A model generated the notes under the pieces. That model did not search any database. It was not told the DNA's origin and worked only from the letters and a program-made list of their open reading frames with translations. From the NCBI GenBank assembly GCA_964035575.1, contig OZ037897.1, positions 744,001 through 808,000 of the forward strand: DNA of 64,000 nucleotides, read 5' to 3'. Below, one piece after another: positions 58,001-64,000 of the stretch (positions are counted from its first letter, which is position 1; each line of letters opens with the position of its first letter). The stretch comes from Rhynchopus sp. YZ270_cl-10 (lineage: Eukaryota; Euglenozoa; Diplonemea; Diplonemida; Diplonemidae). The translations under genes and the position numbers were made by a program.

Positions 58001-59365
58001 AAAGAAGGAGACACGCACCTGTTGTACATTGACGCAAACAACTTATACGGGTGGGCTATGTGCAAGAAGCTTCCCTACGATGATTTCAAGCTGATGGAAT
58101 GCAAGAGTTTGGACTCAGGAGCAGAGCTCCATCGAGGGTTAACACCCGAGGAGACTGAGAAGATGATTGCCGACTACAACCCAGATAGCGACACAGGTTA
58201 TGCTCTAGAAGTTGACCTTGAGTACCCTTTGAGCCTCCACGACAAGCACTGGGACTTCCCTCTTGCACCGTACAATAGGACTGTTAGAAGTGGAGAGCTG
58301 TCAGACTACCAGAGGAAAGTACTTGATGATGAGAAGCATGCAGAGGGTGGGAAGCTTATTGCAGACTTCAAAGACAGAGTGAAGCAGACATACAACATTG
58401 AGTACTTGCAGTTCCTCCTCAGGCAAGGTTTGAAGTTGACGAAGGTCCACCGCATTGTCTCATTCAAGCAGGACTACATCATGAAGCCGTACATCGACAA
58501 GAACAGTGCACTGAGAGCCCAGGCAAAGAACGATTTCGAGAAGGACCTGTACAAGTTGCTCAACAACTCCATCTATGGGAAGACCCTGGAAAATGTTCGC
58601 GGCAGGACAGAGATGAAGAACATCCCTTACGACAAGACAAAGTGGGTGAAGGGCAAGGAGGTTCCAATGACAGAGGAGGAAATCAAGGAGTACATAGCAA
58701 AACATCAAAGCAAACCATTCTTCAACTGCAACACTGTCGACCTGAAGAGTAGCAAGATACTTCAATTCATGCAGGGGGACGTCACTCTTGACAAGCCTGT
58801 TTACATTGGCTCACAAATCCTGGACTACAGTAAGCTTCTCATGAACAGCTTCTTCTACGACACCCTCATCCCACATTTCGGAAGAGAGAACGTGACCATG
58901 GCCTACACCGACACTGACAGCTTTGTGCTGGAGATAACAACAAAGGATCTTGATGAGGAGCTTGCCAAGCTGTCTGCGGACTTTGACTTCAGCAACTACC
59001 CAACAACCCACGAGCTGCATGACGTAAACAACAAGAAGGTCCCAGGGAAGTTCAAAGATGAGCTGGCTGGTGATGTGATGGTAGAGTTCATTGGCTTGAG
59101 GGCAAAGTGTTATGCCTACTCAACGATCAAGAAGAACGACGACAACAAGGCCAAGGGTATAGCAAAGTCTGTCAGTAAAACTCTCAACCTGGACACCTAT
59201 CGAAGTACCCTTGAATCCCACAAGAAGCACGTTGTGACGATCAACAGCATCGAGAAGAGGGATCATGAGCTGCATACAGTGAGGTCTCAGAAGATAGCAT
59301 TGAGTGCCTTCGATGACAAGAGGTATATTTGCGAGGATGGAGTTACCACAAAGGCCTACCGATAA
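55073..59365 (+). CDS. Polinton protein-primed DNA polymerase B
   Basis: 1,430 residues. A Lys-rich helical N-terminus (1-200, the probable terminal-protein-like region) is followed by a zinc finger CPKCLSVKK...HLESC near 480. The exonuclease motifs are ITADFESF and FHNARGYDNNYI. An HNH-like zinc-binding stretch (CAFCNKTF...DHCHLTGKYRRALCSWCN) lies between them. The polymerase motifs follow: A as YIDANNLYGWAM, B as LLNNSIYGKT and C as MAYTDTDSF. This set and order are those of protein-primed family B polymerases of Polintons, which copy the linear element from its ends. The frame is uninterrupted at full family length. Confidence 0.93.
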   Translation: MITSDKKLKEITQEYTNQIKEYNKSIKTITKLIDSGVLSDVAIQAIRQDVLLIQDKIANLKLEQKKALVPFHEEKKKDKVVKKKITDKELLPFVQEDIKDLKTAVAKAKKDLKGTFFKQNKSRFVRDFKPEQQGQLNDIEKQHKEAKRKILDDAKETHKEDIIRGRLGIKKEEEEQSTITEDPNHLEELIAKTAVKVIHGDKGTDAKMIIELPEPLDEYFSSTIRAQYDTITAFIQGDLEGNRTKKVKFILMAIFSKPDNETPKQISKEVFLNSVLATDVLDLDAVMKQGNELFNRDEGESGLFFVGFKYVTILTYNTQMSIGGEYIDVVERFSANSNLKKNIVNVKNDEYPEVNNACFRFAVMAHEHNFPKDASRVSKYYKKKTGWIESDYDFSMFTDYTVPTTDQQVKHFLKENKNTSISIYGIDATSNSDKTGKFHVLRHEKSPKEDHINLLFHDNHYMLIKNLSKMMGDNNKYVCPKCLSVKKDTKKEIDAHLESCNEKPTQRTQMARSDIIEFSENKMKNKEMKPFIITADFESFLDTRDQDTSYSKIKKQTGKDETTILQTHRAASFSLKLVPDTSLNFTGKTLYTYTPSDQDDAVEYEIDLLGQFNNACQEIAEDVAAFMTTSQKEYGSIDSACTAFTAEDKDRHEEAKKCAFCNKTFNFQNIKVRDHCHLTGKYRRALCSWCNLNNKTEYNIPIYFHNARGYDNNYIFKMLKQYDSNGVNVLNTNSQTTMLIKMDKYTKVKVNHGKEIKNRKISFQVKDSLQVMSSSLDTLLKNLPHDQKVHQLDYIKTAHRDIDVNDKGMLDLLLGKGVFPYSYFDSPKKLSGSLPSKDLWYDCLRQDDIKQEDYDKACRVWNTLKCKTFKDYHDFYLNMDVLGLADVLQAQRKNLHTTHKLDICHYCSLPSFSYDAWLLKQQEDDVKMKTLKDPELYELFEDQKRGGFTCTVKRHCKANNKHTRSAATAEVGENVAKEGDTHLLYIDANNLYGWAMCKKLPYDDFKLMECKSLDSGAELHRGLTPEETEKMIADYNPDSDTGYALEVDLEYPLSLHDKHWDFPLAPYNRTVRSGELSDYQRKVLDDEKHAEGGKLIADFKDRVKQTYNIEYLQFLLRQGLKLTKVHRIVSFKQDYIMKPYIDKNSALRAQAKNDFEKDLYKLLNNSIYGKTLENVRGRTEMKNIPYDKTKWVKGKEVPMTEEEIKEYIAKHQSKPFFNCNTVDLKSSKILQFMQGDVTLDKPVYIGSQILDYSKLLMNSFFYDTLIPHFGRENVTMAYTDTDSFVLEITTKDLDEELAKLSADFDFSNYPTTHELHDVNNKKVPGKFKDELAGDVMVEFIGLRAKCYAYSTIKKNDDNKAKGIAKSVSKTLNLDTYRSTLESHKKHVVTINSIEKRDHELHTVRSQKIALSAFDDKRYICEDGVTTKAYR

Positions 59366-59413
59366 GTCTTCAATATACATATCTCTGCGATATGTATGTC
59401 TCTTATAGCAGTC

Positions 59414-60820
59414 TTACAGCACAGCACTGACCTCTTGCACAATCCCTGTCTTCAGGTTAAAGTCAACAACCTTATCGTAGTACACCAAACAATACAGGTA
59501 CATGTCGTAGCTGGCCTCTCTCTCAATGTTCACTGTCAAGGTGTTTGCCTGGGTGCTTGAGACGCTGTCTTGGTTCAATGTGTTCTGAAGGTCAAAGCAG
59601 TACATGGGGTAGTACTTCCAGTCGTTGTAGGAGAGCAGCCCTTGAGTGGTGAACCCCATTCCCTCAGGATCCTTGTAGGCACTATGCATCTTCATGTACT
59701 CCTTGTAGGCAGACTCCCACTTGTTCTTACCCACCTCAATTTCCAGATCCTTGCTTGGTACCTTGATGCCGTTCAGGTCAACAGAGATCTTCCTCACCAT
59801 ACCACTGTCAAAGCGCGACATATCATGCTCTTGACTCGTTTCCCTGTTTTTCGTTTGGCAGAAGATGATTGCACGTTTGATCCTTGTGTGCGACTTGATT
59901 GGTACAGGCCAGGAGATGTATGTGTCGCCAGCTGCAAACTCCTTTCTCTGAATTTGTGAAGACTCAAAGACAGCTTGCACCATGCCAGACTTGTTGATGT
60001 AGCTGAGAACTCCAGCGAGCGGTGAAGGAGCCAAGGTGACACGAGGCATCCAGATCCTCATACCATACCCAACCCAGTTCAAGGCACGGTCACTAACCCC
60101 AGAAGAGCGAAGAACTAGAGCACTGTCGTCATTCACCTCAAAGTTGAACTCCATAGGTATGTTGGTGAACATCTTCTTGTGGTGCTGGAATATGTTGAAG
60201 ATAAGACTGAGAGGAACCATGCAGTGTATCTCTCTGTTCCCTGTGGTGCGTCTTGCGCGGTGTGAAGTGCTTGAGTCTCTGTTTGCAGTGTCATTGAACC
60301 CATCCACAAAGTCATCATTAACAGCATCCTTCCAAGTGATGTAGTGGCTAAGTAGATTGCTCCCCACAGTGTCATCGTATTGGTTTGTGAAGTGAATGAG
60401 CGACTCTGCATTCATCTGTTGTCCTGCAAAGTTGGGAGTGTCCTCGATGTTGACCCCACCGATCTTAAGTGACTTCCTTCTGAAGAAGTTGAGAACATTT
60501 GACGCGAAGGCAGCTTTGTTATCATCATTGTCAGCAAAGGTCCATGCTTCTGTAGCATCCAGGGTCTTGTGTGCTGCAAGGTCTTCATACCCGTTACCAC
60601 CTGCGTTGACCTTCACCATCTTGAAGGACATCTCCAAGAACCCTTCAGAGGGGATGATGTGGCTGCTCTGGTCAAGAAGGGTGAAGGTGAAGTCCCGCTC
60701 GACTCTTCCAAACTGGTTCTGCAGGTTGCTTGACTTCCCAGTGTCTTGGATGGTGATGTAGTCGTACCCACTGACATCGGAGTGTCTCTTGGTTTTCTCA
60801 CTCAAATTGTAGAAGCACAT
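59414..60820 (-). CDS. Polinton major capsid protein (double jelly-roll type)
   Basis: 468 residues, beta-rich. Features fitting the Polinton/adintovirus hexon-like group include an opening with SDVSGYDYITIQDTGKSS, a central PLSLIFNIFQHHKKMFTNIP (the conserved loop before the second jelly roll), then GMRIWMPRVTL and a C-terminal YDMYLYCLVYYDK. It would form capsid capsomers processed by the neighbouring protease. Its start overlaps the end of the integrase frame by 19 bp on the same strand. The fold assignment is from motif memory and position. Confidence 0.72.
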   Translation of the reverse strand: MCFYNLSEKTKRHSDVSGYDYITIQDTGKSSNLQNQFGRVERDFTFTLLDQSSHIIPSEGFLEMSFKMVKVNAGGNGYEDLAAHKTLDATEAWTFADNDDNKAAFASNVLNFFRRKSLKIGGVNIEDTPNFAGQQMNAESLIHFTNQYDDTVGSNLLSHYITWKDAVNDDFVDGFNDTANRDSSTSHRARRTTGNREIHCMVPLSLIFNIFQHHKKMFTNIPMEFNFEVNDDSALVLRSSGVSDRALNWVGYGMRIWMPRVTLAPSPLAGVLSYINKSGMVQAVFESSQIQRKEFAAGDTYISWPVPIKSHTRIKRAIIFCQTKNRETSQEHDMSRFDSGMVRKISVDLNGIKVPSKDLEIEVGKNKWESAYKEYMKMHSAYKDPEGMGFTTQGLLSYNDWKYYPMYCFDLQNTLNQDSVSSTQANTLTVNIEREASYDMYLYCLVYYDKVVDFNLKTGIVQEVSAVL

Positions 60821-62715
60821 TTTGATAAGCGGATTCTATCTTGAGCAAATAGAAATTGTCTCAGCTGTGTTTCATCGTTGAGTATGTCAGGTTTGAGTGT
60901 GGGGAATGCTCGTTGTGCTATGCCCTTCATGCGTTCAAAGGATGGGTCTATCGGTGGGAGGAGCTTAAGTCTTTTGTTGGTCTTCTGTGGTGTTGACACC
61001 TCGAGGGAGCTCTGCTCCTGAGTCTTCTGTTCATCATCCCTCTCCTGAGTCTTCTGTTCATCATCCCTCTCCTGAGTCTTCTGTTCATCATCCCTCTCCT
61101 GAGTCTTCTGTTCATCATCCCTCTCCTGAGTCTTCTGTTCATCATCCCTCTCCTGAGTCTTCTGTTCATCATCCCTCTCCTGAGTCTTCTGTTCATCATC
61201 CCTCTCCTGAGTCTTCTGTTCATCATCCCTCTCCTGAGTCTTCTGTTCATCATCCCTCTCCTGAGTCTTCTGTTCATCATCCCTCTCCTGAGTCTTCTGT
61301 TCATCATCCCTCTCCTGAGTCTTCTGTTCATCATCCCTCTCCTGAGTCTTCTGTTCATCATCCCTCTCCTGAGTCTTCTGTTCATCATCCCTCTCCTGAG
61401 TCTTCTGTTCATCATCCCTCTCCTGAGTCTTCTGTTCATCATCCCTCTCCTGAGTCTTCTGTTCATCATCCCTCTCCTGAGTCTTCTGTTCATCATCCCT
61501 CTCCTGAGTCTTCTGTTCATCATCCCTCTCCTGAGTCTTCTGTTCATCATCCCTCTCCCTCTTCTTAGCTCTTGCCTCTGCTCTGGGGTTACTGTTCAGA
61601 TCTTCATCTTTCCAATTAGGACCACCAATCTTATTCATGAAGCTGTCCATTTGTGACTCGTGTTCTGCTTCTTCTACAGCTGTGTTTTGTGTATTGTCTC
61701 CCTCTTGTTCTGGAGTAGATCTTGGAGCATCACCGAAGTCTTCAGGGTCGTTGACCCCTCCTGGGTCTTCAGGGACTGGGTCCTCCTCTTTCACTTTCAA
61801 CAACCTCTCAATCCTAACCTTCCTCCCATTACTCAGTCTTGCATTGACTTGAGCCACACTAACCACACTAAAGATCTCCCTTGAAAACTTTTGCTTTGTC
61901 CCCTTTGCATGTATATTCTTACTCAACAACACCCTCACTCTATCACCAGGTTTTACACTAGACTGCGACACACTTGCTTTATCCAGGTTCATGATGAGTA
62001 TGCTGACATCGTCGTTGGTGACAAGGTTCGGAGGCTTCTTGATGGTGCTGTGGTATCTGTTGTTGTAGGCGTACGTTAGTTCCTGAAGGCTGTCTACCCA
62101 GTTTGCTGTCTTGTTGATCTCAAAGTGCTTCTGCAGGATCTCTCGCAGTGTTCTTGAGATGCGGTCGACAATCCCAAGGGCGTTATGGTCTCCAACCTCG
62201 TTCATCTGGTGTTCTATGCTGTGGGCGCTGAAGACTTCCTTCACCATCAGGTTGTTGAATTCTAAGCCGTTGTCACTCATGATCGTTTGAGGAAGGTCCT
62301 TCTTATCTGTCTGTATCTGATGTAGTATTGCTGTCAAGGCTTCTTTGACACTACCCATAGTCTTGTTCTTCAGGGGTCTGGTGTACAACTTTCTACTAAA
62401 GACATCAATCAAGTTCAGGATCCACGAGTAGCCTTTGTTCCTTGTCTTGAGCTTCTGGAAGTCGAGGAGGTCCATCTGCATGACGTGGTTGATCTCGAAG
62501 GCTGTGATGTGACCCGACAGCTTGCTTGGTTTCTTCCTGAACAGCTGATATGCCCTCTGCTTGTGTATGTAGTCCTCTATCTCGTCAAGGGTATACTTCT
62601 CACCTTCTTCGGCTGCGCCTGCAAACTGAAAGTCAAACAACCTCGCAGGATCAGTGATGTAACCTGAGTCTCGCCATAATTTGTTCAAGTTTACTCTTAC
62701 TTCGTTTGAGCTCAT
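60802..62715 (-). CDS. Polinton retroviral-type integrase with a long nonapeptide repeat tail
   Basis: 637 residues. The catalytic core shows the three acidic residues of the DDE/rve family in MQMDLLDF, IMSDNGLEF and IVDRISRTLRE (Glu), around residues 80-190. A beta-rich C-terminal part follows with VKPGDRVRVLLSK, typical of Polinton/Ty3-type integrase tails. From about 61019 to 61555 the protein is about 20 nearly perfect copies of RDDEQKTQE, then a short unique end. It would insert the element's linear DNA. It is divergent from the small hydrophobic protein gene at 62706, with overlapping 5' ends. Confidence 0.9.
   Translation of the reverse strand: MSSNEVRVNLNKLWRDSGYITDPARLFDFQFAGAAEEGEKYTLDEIEDYIHKQRAYQLFRKKPSKLSGHITAFEINHVMQMDLLDFQKLKTRNKGYSWILNLIDVFSRKLYTRPLKNKTMGSVKEALTAILHQIQTDKKDLPQTIMSDNGLEFNNLMVKEVFSAHSIEHQMNEVGDHNALGIVDRISRTLREILQKHFEINKTANWVDSLQELTYAYNNRYHSTIKKPPNLVTNDDVSILIMNLDKASVSQSSVKPGDRVRVLLSKNIHAKGTKQKFSREIFSVVSVAQVNARLSNGRKVRIERLLKVKEEDPVPEDPGGVNDPEDFGDAPRSTPEQEGDNTQNTAVEEAEHESQMDSFMNKIGGPNWKDEDLNSNPRAEARAKKRERDDEQKTQERDDEQKTQERDDEQKTQERDDEQKTQERDDEQKTQERDDEQKTQERDDEQKTQERDDEQKTQERDDEQKTQERDDEQKTQERDDEQKTQERDDEQKTQERDDEQKTQERDDEQKTQERDDEQKTQERDDEQKTQERDDEQKTQERDDEQKTQERDDEQKTQERDDEQKTQEQSSLEVSTPQKTNKRLKLLPPIDPSFERMKGIAQRAFPTLKPDILNDETQLRQFLFAQDRIRLSKCASTI
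61019..61555 (-). repeat. 27-bp in-frame repeat, about 20 copies
   Basis: CTCCTGAGTCTTCTGTTCAT plus CATCCCT repeated head to tail with almost no differences, encoding RDDEQKTQE. Such homogeneity means recent expansion by slippage. Confidence 0.96.
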
Positions 62716-63137
62716 TTATTTCTTCTACACAAAAAATGGTCACTACAAGCAGATATCAGAAGACTCCAGTGTACGTATCACCTGTCGACATGCAGAGGAT
62801 TGCAGATGCCTTAGGTGGGAAGAGCAAGACAGTGTCAGTCACGTTGCATGCAAGTGGTATCAAACGGTATCCATTGCCACTAACCCCAAAGCAGAAGGAG
62901 AAGGTCAAGGAGAAGGGGTCAACGCGTGTCACTTTAAGTCAACCACAGCTGCTGTTCATTGGAGGTGATAGGAAGGAGGGAGGGTTCTTTCAGTTCTTGG
63001 TACCGTTGTTGGCAGCAGGAGCAAGTGCACTCGCAGGCTCGCTTGGGACACAGCTTGGTAGCACAGCAGGGAAGTACATTGATAGGAAGGTGAATGGGCG
63101 TGGTCTGGTAGCACCTGGTAGAAGGTTAAAAAAATAG
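62706..63137 (+). CDS. Polinton small hydrophobic/basic protein (pX-like), right copy
   Basis: 143 residues in this frame, possibly starting at the internal ATG at 62736 (MVTTSRYQ), which aligns better with the left copy's MVTT start. It has the same basic tail, SVTLHASGIKRYPLPLT core, hydrophobic Ala/Gly segment and basic end as 50901-51356. Differences between the copies are mostly at third codon positions. Confidence 0.65.
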   Translation: MSSFISSTQKMVTTSRYQKTPVYVSPVDMQRIADALGGKSKTVSVTLHASGIKRYPLPLTPKQKEKVKEKGSTRVTLSQPQLLFIGGDRKEGGFFQFLVPLLAAGASALAGSLGTQLGSTAGKYIDRKVNGRGLVAPGRRLKK

Positions 63138-63223
63138 GGGACATAGAACCCGGGTCCCTTGAGCCTCTTCGAGATGATGAGATTATAGACTGGTGTAGAG
63201 ATCAGGGCATAGAGCTGAAAGGT

Positions 63224-63640
63224 ATGGTGATGAGGGATGAGATTACAGACAACATGGATGGGTTGTACTTGATAAACTTAGATGAGAGAGAGGGTAAAGG
63301 AACACATTGGGTAGGTTTCTATAGCGCAGCCACCGAAGCGTCAGCTGATGGTTATGACAAGGAGTCTAAAGGACCCCAGACTTTCTACTTTGACCCCCTT
63401 GGTTTACCCCCTCCCCAAGAATTGACTGCACACTACAAACCCCTCACATACAACACCAATCAAATACAGGATGTCTCTTCTGCACTATGTGGCTACTTTG
63501 TGTGTTTGTTCTTCAAGTACATGCATAAGTATGAGGACAAATATGAAGGCTTCTACGCTATGACACACGGGATCTTTGGTAGCGACACAAAAGAAAACGA
63601 ACGCGTACTTCTTGAGGATGTGTACGATCTATCAAAATGA
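63224..63640 (+). CDS. Polinton adenovirus-type cysteine protease, right copy
   Basis: 138 residues. The same His (GTHWVGFY), acidic (FYFDPLGLPPP) and Cys (LCGYFVCLFF) motifs as the left copy. It carries an extra surface loop (AATEASADGYDKESKGPQ) after the histidine strand. Its stop overlaps the ATG of the next gene. The real start may lie slightly upstream, as in the left copy. Confidence 0.85.
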   Translation: MVMRDEITDNMDGLYLINLDEREGKGTHWVGFYSAATEASADGYDKESKGPQTFYFDPLGLPPPQELTAHYKPLTYNTNQIQDVSSALCGYFVCLFFKYMHKYEDKYEGFYAMTHGIFGSDTKENERVLLEDVYDLSK

Positions 63641-64000
63641 CCTCATATTGTGTAAAGTGCAGAACCAAGACCTCAGATGTTGATGAACAAGAGACAACAA
63701 CAAAGAACGGACGTCGAGGTGTGAAGAGCAAGTGTGCTGATTGCGGTACAAAGAAATTCAGGTTTGCCAAAGGAGCAACACAGGGTGGAGACATTGTGAA
63801 GGCACTCAACGACAAGTTCCCAGACACAGAGTTCCACTTCCCAGTCATGAACGAAGTAACAGGACAAGTCGAGAAGGCTAACTTCATGGGACCAAACACA
63901 AAGCTGGAAGAGAGAATCAAAGACCTAGAGAAGAATGCTGAACGTGCATGGAAGGGAGAGCAGATACCAAAGGATGACATCATAACACCAGGCAAATCAA
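63637..64000 (+). CDS. Polinton phospholipase A2-like protein, right copy, runs off the window
   Basis: At least 121 residues, matching the left copy from its zinc-ribbon Cys pairs (CVKC, CADC) to ITPGKS. The window ends just before the HDLQY signature, so the catalytic part cannot be checked here. Confidence 0.7.
   Translation, partial: MTSYCVKCRTKTSDVDEQETTTKNGRRGVKSKCADCGTKKFRFAKGATQGGDIVKALNDKFPDTEFHFPVMNEVTGQVEKANFMGPNTKLEERIKDLEKNAERAWKGEQIPKDDIITPGKS

Larger units (their letters stand above)
50500..64000. mobile_element. Two Polinton-type (Maverick/adintovirus-like) elements head to tail
   Basis: Gene order: integrase fragment(-), small hydrophobic protein(+), protease(+), phospholipase-like(+), small protein(-), fibre-like(-), zinc-finger protein(-), DNA polymerase B(+), major capsid protein(-), integrase(-), then small hydrophobic protein, protease and phospholipase-like again. 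The spacing between the repeated genes is about 11.8 kb. The left copy is broken: its integrase is cut at 50500 and a family III element sits in its fibre region. The right copy leaves the window at 64000. Terminal inverted repeats were not seen. Long uninterrupted polymerase, capsid and integrase frames argue for fairly recent insertion. Confidence 0.82.

Overview
This is a repeat-saturated stretch of a nuclear eukaryotic genome. No tRNA, rRNA or clear single-copy host gene was found. Nearly everything is mobile DNA nested in mobile DNA, plus satellite-like tandem arrays. The large element proteins carry zinc fingers, OTU and USP ubiquitin-protease folds, long Gln/Pro/Ser/Gly tracts and the standard stop codons. 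The host (protist, alga or invertebrate) cannot be named from this window.

Layout. 0.1-5.2 kb is a 38-bp tandem array of about 100 units, split by a terminal-inverted-repeat (TIR) element. 5.2-29.8 kb is another copy of that TIR element whose two ends lie 24.5 kb apart. Between them sit a reversed non-autonomous element, a second non-autonomous element, and a giant Helitron2/Helentron-type element (about 8.8-29.7 kb). The Helentron carries a zinc-finger N-terminus, a HUH/Y2 replication initiator, a PIF1-like helicase and two OTU-like domains. Its gene is interrupted by three further TIR elements, each with an exact 7-bp target-site duplication (TSD). 29.8-42.7 kb is a chain of non-autonomous elements with the same ends as the Helentron, joined at AATT. 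They have a palindromic 5' hairpin and a central array of 43/57-bp repeats, like Helentron-associated HINE/DINE-1 elements. 43.3-46.8 kb is a 122-bp tandem array, followed by an intronless gene for a USP-type deubiquitinase (47.1-49.3 kb).

50.5-64.0 kb holds Polinton-type (Maverick/adintovirus-like) genes: integrase, adenovirus-type protease, phospholipase-like protein, fibre-like protein, protein-primed DNA polymerase B and major capsid protein. The order integrase / small hydrophobic protein / protease / phospholipase-like appears twice, about 11.8 kb apart, so two related copies lie head to tail. The second runs off the window.

How the parts relate. The Helentron Rep-helicase is the likely mobiliser of the short elements sharing its ends. 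The TIR elements with 7-bp TSDs are a separate cut-and-paste system that used the Helentron as a landing pad. The insertions give a relative order: an old hairpin-ended element, then a TIR element inside its 5' hairpin, then Helentron-type insertions inside that, then younger TIR elements inside the Helentron gene.
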